The translations under genes were made by a program, and so were the position numbers. The notes under the pieces were generated by a model, which did no database searches, was not told where the DNA came from, and worked only from the letters and a program-made list of their open reading frames with translations. Positions 1-5,999 of a DNA stretch of 22,920 nt are shown one piece after another (within the stretch, counting starts at the first letter, position 1; every line of letters starts with the position of its first letter). Source of the DNA: a virus; the IMG/VR virus record IMGVR_UViG_3300040806_000922, positions 1 to 22,920 of that record, one strand, 5' to 3'.

Positions 1-2
1 GC

Positions 3-146
3 CTTTCGGCAAGCCCCTCCGGCGCGCGGTTCCGCAAGGAATACACGCGCGCAGAGTTGGGCGACTTCATCAACCGTCAAGGCGATTGGATTTTCGACAC
101 CGAAGGCGCGCTTTGCCAAGCAGATTATGGGGAGTGCATCGCATGA
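3..146 (+). CDS. C-terminal end of an unknown protein (5' truncated)
   Basis: An open frame runs from the window edge to a TGA at 144-146 and gives 47 residues, so the gene begins outside the window. The visible part is polar and mixed in charge, with an aromatic patch (GDWIFDTEG) and two cysteines near the end (ALCQADYGEC). I do not recognise the family. The frame is real rather than chance because the next gene starts with an ATGA overlap on its stop codon, the junction style used throughout the window. Its position upstream of the NusG-like gene places it at the end of an early or regulatory operon. Confidence 0.6.
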   Translation, partial: LSASPSGARFRKEYTRAELGDFINRQGDWIFDTEGALCQADYGECIA

Positions 147-355
147 CAAAACCCTCCTACATCGACCTCGAAAAAATGGTCCGCGCGATGGACACCAAGA
201 TTACCCGGATGGAGAAAGGCAGGCACAAGCAAGATCTGCGCGAAGGGCGGCTAACCGCCCGCATCACGGAGCTGGAGGAAAGCCTAGCGGCTATGGAGGC
301 CGCAAATAAGCGCCTACAGGCCACAATTTTGCAGTTGAGGGGTCAGGTATCATGA
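143..355 (+). CDS. Small coiled-coil protein, unknown function
   Basis: This encodes 70 residues. The frame stays open upstream to 86, but the ATG at 143 is preferred. It has a GGGGAG ribosome binding site at 129-134, eight bases away, and forms an ATGA overlap with the upstream stop. From about residue 10 to the end the chain is Lys/Arg/Glu rich with a heptad-like spacing of Leu, Ile and Met, so it is probably one long coiled coil. There is no membrane segment and no DNA-binding motif I recognise. It is coupled by a second ATGA overlap to the NusG-like gene, so the two are translated together. A role as a small phage accessory protein is all that can be said. Confidence 0.7.
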   Translation: MTKPSYIDLEKMVRAMDTKITRMEKGRHKQDLREGRLTARITELEESLAAMEAANKRLQATILQLRGQVS

Positions 356-906
356 ACACGCTTATTGCCTGCTCTACGGGCCGCATATCGCCGCTACCGG
401 GCCATGAGAAGATACCCGGTGCCTTTGCGGTCGAGAAACAGCTTCAAGACATGGGTATCGACGCCTGGACGCCGCGCAAAATCACATTCAAGCGCAGCGG
501 CAAGCGCAGATACGCGGAGGCGGTGGTCGAGCCTTACCTCAACGGCTACGTTTTCGCAGACATCCCCGACGAACTGTTCCAGCGCGCGATGACGGCAAAG
601 GGCGCTTACATGGCGACGATGTTCATCAGCCGGGCGGACAGGGCGCAGGTCGCAGCCTTCCGCCGCCGGGTGGAAGCGGAGAACGCGGAAGCCGAGCGCA
701 TTATCGCGGCCAAGGACCACGCGGCGATGTGTGCGTATAAGCCGGGCGATGCGCTGCAAATCCTGGCCGGGCCTTTTGCGGATCAGGTCGTCGAGTTCGC
801 CAGGCTGGTCGTGGCAGACCGCCCGCATATCGAGTTCACGGCGGATATGTTCGGGCGGAAGGTCAAGGGCAAGGTGGATGTGCTGGATGTGAAGGCGGCG
901 GGGTGA
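352..906 (+). CDS. NusG/RfaH-like transcription antitermination protein
   Basis: This encodes 184 residues, close to the usual length of NusG and RfaH (about 160-185). The N-terminal NGN-like part (about 1-95) has the family pattern: a helix around EKQLQDMGIDAW, then PRK, a basic stretch (FKRSGKRRY) and the strand VEPYLNGYVFADI, which corresponds to EPLFPNYLFVEF of E. coli RfaH. A charged linker (about 97-125) leads to a KOW-like C-terminal domain (about 128-182) with YKPGDALQILAGPFADQVVEF and a final VDVLDV strand. Family members bind RNA polymerase at the clamp helices and suppress pausing or termination. The usual N-terminal Trp-Tyr pair is replaced by LIACSTG, so it is a diverged paralogue. 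It sits just before the probable late promoter, which suggests a late-gene antiterminator. That role is inferred. Confidence 0.8.
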   Translation: MNTLIACSTGRISPLPGHEKIPGAFAVEKQLQDMGIDAWTPRKITFKRSGKRRYAEAVVEPYLNGYVFADIPDELFQRAMTAKGAYMATMFISRADRAQVAAFRRRVEAENAEAERIIAAKDHAAMCAYKPGDALQILAGPFADQVVEFARLVVADRPHIEFTADMFGRKVKGKVDVLDVKAAG

Positions 907-926
907 AAAAAATCACACAAACCCCC

Positions 927-955
927 TTGCGCATGAGGGCCACATGTCCTATATT
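927..955 (+). promoter_or_regulatory. Probable sigma70-type promoter
   Basis: TTGCGC at 927-932 and TATATT at 950-955 are separated by 17 bases. A start point near 962 would give a leader of about 37 bases before the 55-residue ORF at 999. The NusG-like gene ends at 906, so this gap of 92 bases is the first non-overlapping junction in the window. The -35 box is a partial match only. Confidence 0.5.
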
Positions 956-998
956 GAAGTCATAGGGCAATGAAGCCCGCCTAACAGGAGATAGACAG

Positions 999-1166
999 AT
1001 GGACAAAGTTTTGTATGGGCTTGAGAACTCGCACAATTGGGGTTGGGATTGGTTTTCGACCATAGAGGAGGCCCGCAATGCGTGGCGTGACCGTCGGTCT
1101 TTGTATGGTCACAACGAAAAGCCGCTTGTCATGACGCGCGCGCAGATCGAGCGCGAGAACCTTTGA
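999..1166 (+). CDS. Tryptophan-rich 55-residue protein, unknown
   Basis: This is a short gene of 55 residues. Its start is supported by an AGGAG ribosome binding site at 986-990, eight bases before the ATG, and by the promoter at 927-955. The N-terminal half is aromatic and rich in Trp (HNWGWDWFSTIEEARNAWR). The C-terminal half is charged and ends in a possible helix (MTRAQIERENL). I recognise no family. The HTH gene follows after a single base, so the two form an operon and may act together in regulation. It could be a partner or modulator of the HTH protein, but nothing in the sequence shows that. Confidence 0.6.
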   Translation: MDKVLYGLENSHNWGWDWFSTIEEARNAWRDRRSLYGHNEKPLVMTRAQIERENL

Positions 1167-1167
1167 C

Positions 1168-1347
1168 ATGACCCCCGCACAATTCAAAGCGGCCCGCGAG
1201 GCCCTCTGCCTCAGTCAGAACGATCTGGCTGAGGTTTGGGGCATGGGCGACAATGGCGGGCGGACCATCCGCCGTTGGGAGCGCGGGGAGCGCCCGCTTA
1301 ACCCTGTAGCGGCATACTGCATCAAGCTGATGCTGGAGCGCGAATAA
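1168..1347 (+). CDS. Small helix-turn-helix DNA-binding protein (XRE-like)
   Basis: This encodes 59 residues and amounts to a lone helix-turn-helix domain. LSQNDLAEVWGM (about 15-26) fits helix 2 of an XRE/Cro-type fold, and RTIRRWERGERPLNPVA (about 32-48) fits the recognition helix and the following loop, where the RRWERGER core is typical of this family. The turn contains an extra GDNGG insert compared with a minimal Cro. It follows the 55-residue gene by one base. Immediately downstream lies a promoter covered by an inverted repeat (1349-1391), so this protein is the obvious candidate to bind there. That link is inferred from position only. Confidence 0.75.
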   Translation: MTPAQFKAAREALCLSQNDLAEVWGMGDNGGRTIRRWERGERPLNPVAAYCIKLMLERE

Positions 1348-1348
1348 A

Positions 1349-1391
1349 ACTACATATTGCGTCAAGCGAAAAAATTGCTACAATATGTAGT
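1349..1391. repeat. Inverted repeat / candidate operator over a promoter
   Basis: ACTACATATTG (1349-1359) and CAATATGTAGT (1381-1391) are perfect 11-base inverted copies separated by 21 bases. The right arm lies inside a 13-base palindrome, CTACA-ATA-TGTAG (1378-1390). The left arm is one intact half of a similar site (CTACATATTGCGT). The repeat covers both boxes of the promoter at 1357-1384, so a bound protein would block it. The small HTH protein encoded just upstream is the likeliest ligand. Confidence 0.6.
1357..1384 (+). promoter_or_regulatory. Probable late promoter
   Basis: TTGCGT (1357-1362) and TACAAT (1379-1384) are separated by 16 bases, with an A-rich spacer. Transcription would begin near 1391 and enter the hairpin-rich leader and then the packaging and structural genes. 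It is the last good promoter-like sequence I can see before the long gene chain. Both boxes lie within the inverted repeat 1349-1391. The start site is a prediction. Confidence 0.5.
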
Positions 1392-1633
1392 CAAGGCTGA
1401 ACCGCGCGCGCACCTGGACTTTCTCCGGTCGCGTGGCGTCCCCCGCAGCTAAACGGGGAACAGGCGTCGCTCAATGGCAACGCCGCCACGGCCTTCAATG
1501 TGCCCACGGCTATCCTCCTCCGCATGTTCACTCTAGCCGTGGGCGCGCACCAATCCCGGCAAGCCAACGCCCTCTCCCCCTTGCACGCACTACACACAAG
1601 GGCGCAGCTTGCCGGGTCACACACAAGGCGCAC
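1391..1633 (+). other. Hairpin-rich non-coding leader (candidate antitermination or packaging site)
   Basis: No confident gene lies between the promoter at 1357-1384 and the HNH gene. The region can form a series of hairpins. CCCCG/CGGGG pairs at 1441-1445 with 1454-1458. GGCGT/ACGCC pairs at 1463-1467 with 1480-1484. A perfect 11-base stem pairs 1502-1512 with 1534-1544, and reaches 14 pairs when two G-U pairs are counted. A composite stem pairs 1555-1564 with 1607-1616 (10 perfect pairs) and then 1568-1573 with 1599-1604. None is followed by a T run, so these are not ordinary terminators. The position fits an RNA element used by the NusG-like protein, comparable in principle to put of HK022. 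It could also be part of cos. The HNH frame is open from a GTG at 1433 but its translation here is low-quality and Arg/His/Pro rich. Confidence 0.5.
1592..1628. repeat. Direct repeat ACACACAAGG, two copies
   Basis: ACACACAAGG occurs at 1592-1601 and again at 1619-1628, 27 bases apart. Both copies are followed by GCGCA or CGCA. The second copy supplies the AAGG that serves as the weak ribosome binding site of the HNH gene. The repeats could be binding sites, but they are short. Confidence 0.35.
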
Positions 1634-1921
1634 ATGGCATTCAACCACACGCAGTCACGGCATGAACGCGGATACGGTAGCGCGTGGGTCAAGCTGCGTA
1701 AGGTCATCCTCAAGCGGGATAGCTACCTCTGCCAAGCGTGCCTAGCACAAGGCAGGCCGACGCCAGCAACGGACGTGGACCACATCAAGCCCAAGGCCCA
1801 AGGCGGCACGGATGATGTGGCTAACCTGCAAGCGCTATGCCGTGCCTGCCATGAGGATAAGACCAAGCGCGAGAACGGATGGAAGCGCCAGGAGTTCGGA
1901 GAAGATGGATGGCCGAAGTGA
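1634..1921 (+). CDS. HNH endonuclease of the phage packaging type
   Basis: This encodes 95 residues from the ATG at 1634, which has AAGG at 1625-1628. The N-terminal part SRHERGYGSAWVKLRKVILKRD is the usual opening of packaging-associated HNH proteins. Two zinc-binding CXXC pairs (C33/C36 and C69/C72) flank the catalytic core DVDHIKPKAQGG (about 47-58), with H50, N64 and H73 as the HNH residues. Such proteins lie beside the terminase genes in many cos phages and help terminase cut the concatemer at cos (HK97 gp74 is the model). Its place directly before the small terminase supports that role. The frame could extend upstream to a GTG at 1433, adding 67 residues, but that extension lacks family similarity and lies over the hairpin region. 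Confidence 0.88.
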   Translation: MAFNHTQSRHERGYGSAWVKLRKVILKRDSYLCQACLAQGRPTPATDVDHIKPKAQGGTDDVANLQALCRACHEDKTKRENGWKRQEFGEDGWPK

Positions 1922-2050
1922 TGCGCAAAAATGCACAGAGGGAGGGGCGGTGCGATTTTCCATAGGGTTGGCCGGGGTACCGGCGTTGGGGCCCTTCTGC
2001 GCGCATCCACAAAATCCACGGTTCTAGAAATCTAGAAATATGAGGCAGTG
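1922..2050. other. Intergenic gap before the small terminase; possible cos region
   Basis: These 129 bases have no credible gene. They hold a purine-rich, G-rich run ending in GGGGCGGTGCG (about 1938-1955), a GCCGG-GGTA-CCGGC palindrome (1971-1984) and the TTCTAGA repeat (2022-2037). In HK97-like cos phages the cohesive end site lies beside the HNH and small terminase genes, so cos may be here. No sequence feature identifies the cut positions. The leader at 1391-1633 is the alternative location. Confidence 0.4.
2022..2037. repeat. Palindrome TTCTAGA-AA-TCTAGAA
   Basis: This is a perfect 7-base inverted repeat with a two-base centre. It can also be read as two tandem copies of TCTAGAAA (2023-2030 and 2031-2038). 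It ends four bases before the GAGG ribosome binding site of the small terminase (2042-2045). It could bind a dimeric protein such as the small terminase, or affect translation of that gene. Confidence 0.55.
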
Positions 2051-2434
2051 ATGGCGGGACGCCCGAGATTGCCGCAGGAGGTTGCGCATGTAACCGGGGC
2101 TGTGGCGAAGAATGCAGGTCGATTTAAGGGCCGCGCGACGCCAAAAGTCAAGAGCCTTGGGCCAGCGCCCAAGCGTTTTACGGATGAGCAGCGCGAGCTG
2201 TGGGATGAGTTCAATGCTGACTTCCCTTGGCTAGGCCGCAGCGACCGGGCGCTTGTTGAAAGTGCGGTGATCTTGCGGGCGATGATCCAGGAGCTTGGGG
2301 CCGACGCGCCGATTTCGCTTCACGCGCAGATGCGTCTTTGCCTGTCGTCCATGGGCGGCACGCCTGTTGACCGTAGCAAGGTGGCTGCGCCGGAAGAAGA
2401 GGCGCAAGACCCGGCTGATGAGTTTCTAAACTAG
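2051..2434 (+). CDS. terS: Terminase small subunit
   Basis: This encodes 127 residues from the ATG at 2051, with GAGG at 2042-2045. A GTG three bases earlier is in frame but too close to the ribosome binding site. The start (MAGRPRLP) and the stretch GRFKGRATPKVKSLGPAPKRFTDEQRELW match small terminases that pair with HK97-type large subunits: a basic, disordered N-terminus, then a helix after PAPKRFT with a conserved Trp (W51). WLGRSDRALVESAVILRAMI (60-79) is the central helical segment that usually mediates oligomerisation. The C-terminus is acidic (EEEAQDPADEF) and is the likely contact to the large subunit. The protein recognises phage DNA for packaging. It lies between the HNH nuclease and an AT-richer gene that separates it from the large subunit. 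Confidence 0.8.
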   Translation: MAGRPRLPQEVAHVTGAVAKNAGRFKGRATPKVKSLGPAPKRFTDEQRELWDEFNADFPWLGRSDRALVESAVILRAMIQELGADAPISLHAQMRLCLSSMGGTPVDRSKVAAPEEEAQDPADEFLN

Positions 2435-2455
2435 CAAGAATCAGGAGTAAGACGC

Positions 2456-3028
2456 ATGACGCGCACCGGCAACACGCTTCGCGTGACCTTTAGTGCTAAC
2501 ATAGACTTTGGCGAAGGATACCTGACAACAAAGTCATATGACACTCTGTCGAACATTCCGGCAAGTTATGGTTGGATGTGGGCAATGGACGTTGTTGGCG
2601 ATTGGCAATCTGAGATTGATCGTGTTTTGGACTACGCAAAGGCTCAGCATGTCGGCTGGATGGATGCAACGTCACCTAACAATGAACCCGCAGCCGATTG
2701 CCGGGAAGCCGCTCTAAGACTGTGGGAGGGGGGCGTTTGGCCGGATTCTTTTACGCTTACAGATTATGAAATCGGGGCAGAACTTGATTCTGATTTCCCT
2801 TATGGGTTGGACCCTGATTCCGAGTTTGATGAATACGTTTGTGGCGATGACTTTTTTGAGCTGATAAACAAGCGCGCTAAAGTGTTCGCAGATGAGGCAA
2901 TCGCAGAAATGAGGGAAAACGGCGTGTCATACCCTCATGGCAACAATCCGAGTATTTCGGATTTGACTATGTTCTATGTCCTGAAAGGTTTGGTCGGCAA
3001 AGGCGATAAACCGGCCCGCGTTCCCTGA
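2456..3028 (+). CDS. Unknown acidic protein inserted between the terminase genes
   Basis: This encodes 190 residues with a good AGGAG ribosome binding site about seven bases before the ATG. I recognise no family. The protein is strongly acidic, especially around 113-135 (ELDSDFPYGLDPDSEFDEYV), and rich in aromatic residues, with no signal peptide or membrane segment. A few features hint at a folded enzyme-like or binding domain, but no catalytic motif is visible. Its codons use A and T in third positions far more than the flanking terminase genes, and it interrupts a gene pair that is usually adjacent. It therefore looks like a recently acquired accessory gene (moron). Neither a promoter nor a terminator of its own is evident, so it is probably read with the late operon. 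Confidence 0.75.
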   Translation: MTRTGNTLRVTFSANIDFGEGYLTTKSYDTLSNIPASYGWMWAMDVVGDWQSEIDRVLDYAKAQHVGWMDATSPNNEPAADCREAALRLWEGGVWPDSFTLTDYEIGAELDSDFPYGLDPDSEFDEYVCGDDFFELINKRAKVFADEAIAEMRENGVSYPHGNNPSISDLTMFYVLKGLVGKGDKPARVP

Positions 3029-3029
3029 A

Positions 3030-4793
3030 ATGGTAGACCCGACGACCGCCTATGCTTTGGCGGTGCAATCTGGCGAGATCGTGGCTGGTCCGCATGTTCG
3101 GGACGCGGCGGCGCGTCACTTGCGGGACATGGAGGATGCCGGAGATCGCGGTTACTGGTTTGATGTTGAGGCGGCGGATCGGTTCTTTCGCTTCTGTGAG
3201 GCGGTTTTAAGGCTATCAGAGGGGCAGTTTGACGGGGTGCCGTTTAGGTTGCACCCGTCGCAGAAGTTTATCTGTGGGTCGCTGTTTGGCTGGAAGCGCA
3301 AGAGCGACGGCAAGCGGCGGTTTCGTCGTGCTTACGTCGAACAAGGAAAAGGAAACGGCAAATCTCCCATGGTTGGCGCGATTGGCCTTTACGGGCTGGT
3401 TGCCGATGGCGAGGCTGGGGCGCAGATATACGCGGCTGGCGCGACTAAGGAGCAGGCGGGGATTTTGTTTCGCGATGCTGTGGCGATGGTCGATCAGTCG
3501 CCTAGCTTGGACGCGAAGATAAGGCGCAGCGGCGGGCCTGGGCGGGAATACAACCTGGCGCATATGCGGTCTGGCAGTTTCTTCCGCCCGGTATCGCGGG
3601 AAACGAAAAAGACGGGTTCCGGGCCGCGACCGCATTTCGCGCTTTGCGACGAGGTGCATGAACATCCTGACGGCGGGGTCATCGAAATCCTTGAGCGGGG
3701 TTTCAAGTTCCGCGAGCAGCCGCTGCTTGTGATGATTACGAATAGCGGGTCGGATCGGCAAAGCATCTGCTGGCATGAGCGCAAGCACGCAGTGGCGGTT
3801 GCGGCGGGCGATGTTCAGGACGACACGACCTTTGCCTATGTTTGCGCCTTGGACGAGGGCGACGATCCGTTTGAAGACCCGTCTTGCTGGATCAAGGCAA
3901 ACCCGCTTTTGGGCGTGACGATCACGGAGGAATACCTGTCCATCCAGGTTGCGCAGGCGCGGAACATCCCCGCCAAGGCCAACGGGATCAGGCGCTTGCA
4001 TTTCTGCGAGTGGACGGACGCGGAAAGCGCGTGGATCAGCCGCTCGGCTTGGGAGGCTATCGAGGACCACACGCTCGACATCGAGGATTTCAGGGGGCGC
4101 GCAGTTTTTGCCGGATTGGACTTGTCAGCGAAAGCCGACCTTACGGCGAAGGCGCTGGTTTTCCCCGACGGCGAGACGGAGGATGGCCAGCCTAAGTTTG
4201 CGGCCTTTGTTCACGGCTACACGCCGGAAGAAACGCTAAAAGCGAGGGCCGAAAAGGACGGCGCGCCTTACGATTTGTGGGTTGACGCGGGTTTTATCAC
4301 GGCCACGCCGGGGAAAAAGACCCGTTTGGACTTCGTGGCGCAGGATTTGCTGGACGACGCTGCGGCGTTTGACCTTGATTTCGTGGCCTATGACAACTTC
4401 CTTATCGCTGATTTTGAGGCGATTTTGGGCGATATGGGGGCCGAATTGCCCATGCTTGACCACCCGCAGGGGTGGAACAAGCGGAAACGGACGACTGCGG
4501 ACGGGCAGGAAATCACGCTTTGGATGCCTGGAAGCATTGATGAGCTTGAAACGCTGATCCTTGAGGGGCGTTTACGGGTTCATGTGAACCCTGCGCTTCG
4601 CGCGGCTGTTTCGAGCGCGACTTTTGACCGATCCCCGGCTGATTTGCGGCGGTTCACGAAGCACAAGGCCACGGCGCGGATCGACATGGCTGTTGCGCTT
4701 GCGATGGCTGTCGGCGCGGCTACGGCGCGGGACTTTGAGGCCAGCAGCCCGACACCTTGGGATGTTGACCCTGAATATACACTGGTGGTTTGA
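3030..4793 (+). CDS. terL: Terminase large subunit (Terminase_1 / HK97-type)
   Basis: This 587-residue protein is the ATP-driven packaging motor and nuclease. The ATPase half has a Walker A variant QGKGNGKS (105-112), a Walker B with catalytic glutamate, HFALCDEVHE (D207, E208), and a coupling motif MITNSGSD (235-242). The C-terminal RNase H-like nuclease has the first acidic motif AGLDLSAKAD (D364, D370), a second acidic site in FVAYDNF (D455) and a late Asp in ARIDMAVALA (D552). The N-terminus (DPTTAYALAVQSGEIVAG) matches the family from its first residues, which fixes the start at 3030. That ATG follows the preceding stop by one base and has no clear ribosome binding site, so translation probably depends on ribosomes finishing the upstream gene. 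Confidence 0.95.
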   Translation: MVDPTTAYALAVQSGEIVAGPHVRDAAARHLRDMEDAGDRGYWFDVEAADRFFRFCEAVLRLSEGQFDGVPFRLHPSQKFICGSLFGWKRKSDGKRRFRRAYVEQGKGNGKSPMVGAIGLYGLVADGEAGAQIYAAGATKEQAGILFRDAVAMVDQSPSLDAKIRRSGGPGREYNLAHMRSGSFFRPVSRETKKTGSGPRPHFALCDEVHEHPDGGVIEILERGFKFREQPLLVMITNSGSDRQSICWHERKHAVAVAAGDVQDDTTFAYVCALDEGDDPFEDPSCWIKANPLLGVTITEEYLSIQVAQARNIPAKANGIRRLHFCEWTDAESAWISRSAWEAIEDHTLDIEDFRGRAVFAGLDLSAKADLTAKALVFPDGETEDGQPKFAAFVHGYTPEETLKARAEKDGAPYDLWVDAGFITATPGKKTRLDFVAQDLLDDAAAFDLDFVAYDNFLIADFEAILGDMGAELPMLDHPQGWNKRKRTTADGQEITLWMPGSIDELETLILEGRLRVHVNPALRAAVSSATFDRSPADLRRFTKHKATARIDMAVALAMAVGAATARDFEASSPTPWDVDPEYTLVV

Positions 4794-5999
4794 ATGCGGC
4801 TATTCAGAAGCAAAAAACCCGAAGAGCGGGCGACGGTGACGCAATCGTCGGAGCGCTTTTTTGAGGTTCTTGGGTTGTCGCCTTCCGGCGGCACCGGGCA
4901 GATTGTGAACGTCAAGACCGCTCTTGGCGTTCCTGCCGTTTTCGCGGCGGTGAATTTCATCAGCGGGACGATTGCGGGCCTGCCGCTGCACGTCTATCGC
5001 CGGGATGGCGAGGGGCGTGAGCGCGTTTCTGACGGTGTTGCGGCGCTGCTGCATGATGCGCCGAGTGACGAGATGACTTCTTACGCCTGGCGGCAATATA
5101 CGGTTACGCGCATCTTGACGGGCGGTCGCGGGCTGACGCAGATCGTGCGCAACGGGCGCGGGCAGGTGGTCGAGCTGGTGCCGATGGAGCCGTCCAGCAC
5201 GACCGTGCGGCGTGTGGGTGGCAAGAAGTTTTACGACTACGACATCGACGGCAAGAAGGTGCGCTATCCCGCGCGGGACGTGATCGACCTGCCGTTTATG
5301 CTGGACGAGGATGGGCTGTCGCATATCAGCCCGATCAGCGCTAACCGGGTGGCCATTGGGCGCGCGCAGGCGGTTCAGGAATACGCTTCGCGGTTCTTTG
5401 ATAACGGCGGGGTGCCGCCTTTTGCCGTGACGGGCAATTTCCAGAGCGGCAAGGCGCTAAACCGGGCGTCTGACGACCTGCACGACGCGGTTAAGCGCGC
5501 GGCCAAGGAGGGGCGTCAGGCGCTGACGCTGCCGTCTGGCCTTGAGATCAAGACGATTGGGGCGGACCCTGAGAAAACGCAGCTTCTGGAAACGCAGCGC
5601 TTTTGCGTCGAAGAGATCGCGCGGATTTACAGCTTGCCCCCGACTTTCCTGCAAGACCTGACGCACGGGACTTACAGCAACACGGAACAGCAAGACCTGC
5701 ACTTTGCCAAGCACACGCTCAAGCGGTGGGTCGAGCAGTTTGAACAAGAACTGAACCTGAAGCTTTTCGGGCGTGGGTCCGAATACTTTGTCGAGTTCAG
5801 CATGGACGGCCTTCTGCGCGGCGACTTCAAGACGCGCATGGATGGCTACGCGCAGGGCATCCAGAACGGTGTGATGACGCCGAATGAAGCCCGGCGCATG
5901 GAAAATCGCCCGGAAATGGATGCGGGCGGGAAACTCATGATCCAGGGCGCTACGGTGCCGATTGAGAACCAATTACAGGAGCCAAGCAATGAAGTTTGA
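4794..5999 (+). CDS. Portal protein (HK97 family)
   Basis: This encodes 401 residues, typical of the HK97 gp3 family (about 390-430). The protein forms the dodecameric ring at one capsid vertex through which DNA enters, and on which the terminase and neck dock. Family hallmarks are the N-terminal helix-strand region VNVKTALGVPAVFAAVNFIS (residues 40-59), the IAGLPLHVYRR segment, MEPSS before the wing, and the conserved stem and crown block with RIYSLPPTFLQD followed by YSNTEQQDLHFAKHTLKRWVEQFEQELN. The end, GVMTPNEARRMENRPEMDAGG, is also characteristic. The ATG directly abuts the TGA of the large terminase, and the last 11 bases overlap the protease gene. Confidence 0.93.
   Translation: MRLFRSKKPEERATVTQSSERFFEVLGLSPSGGTGQIVNVKTALGVPAVFAAVNFISGTIAGLPLHVYRRDGEGRERVSDGVAALLHDAPSDEMTSYAWRQYTVTRILTGGRGLTQIVRNGRGQVVELVPMEPSSTTVRRVGGKKFYDYDIDGKKVRYPARDVIDLPFMLDEDGLSHISPISANRVAIGRAQAVQEYASRFFDNGGVPPFAVTGNFQSGKALNRASDDLHDAVKRAAKEGRQALTLPSGLEIKTIGADPEKTQLLETQRFCVEEIARIYSLPPTFLQDLTHGTYSNTEQQDLHFAKHTLKRWVEQFEQELNLKLFGRGSEYFVEFSMDGLLRGDFKTRMDGYAQGIQNGVMTPNEARRMENRPEMDAGGKLMIQGATVPIENQLQEPSNEV

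Noticed and set aside
1433-1633. 67-residue N-terminal extension of the HNH gene from a GTG
   Set aside because: It has no ribosome binding site, is Arg/His/Pro rich and has no family match. It lies over strong hairpins. Family similarity starts just after the ATG at 1634.
1391-1633. Possible tRNA or tmRNA in the hairpin region
   Set aside because: The stems do not form a cloverleaf, no T-arm consensus (GTTCRA) stands in the right place, and no CCA-type end is seen.
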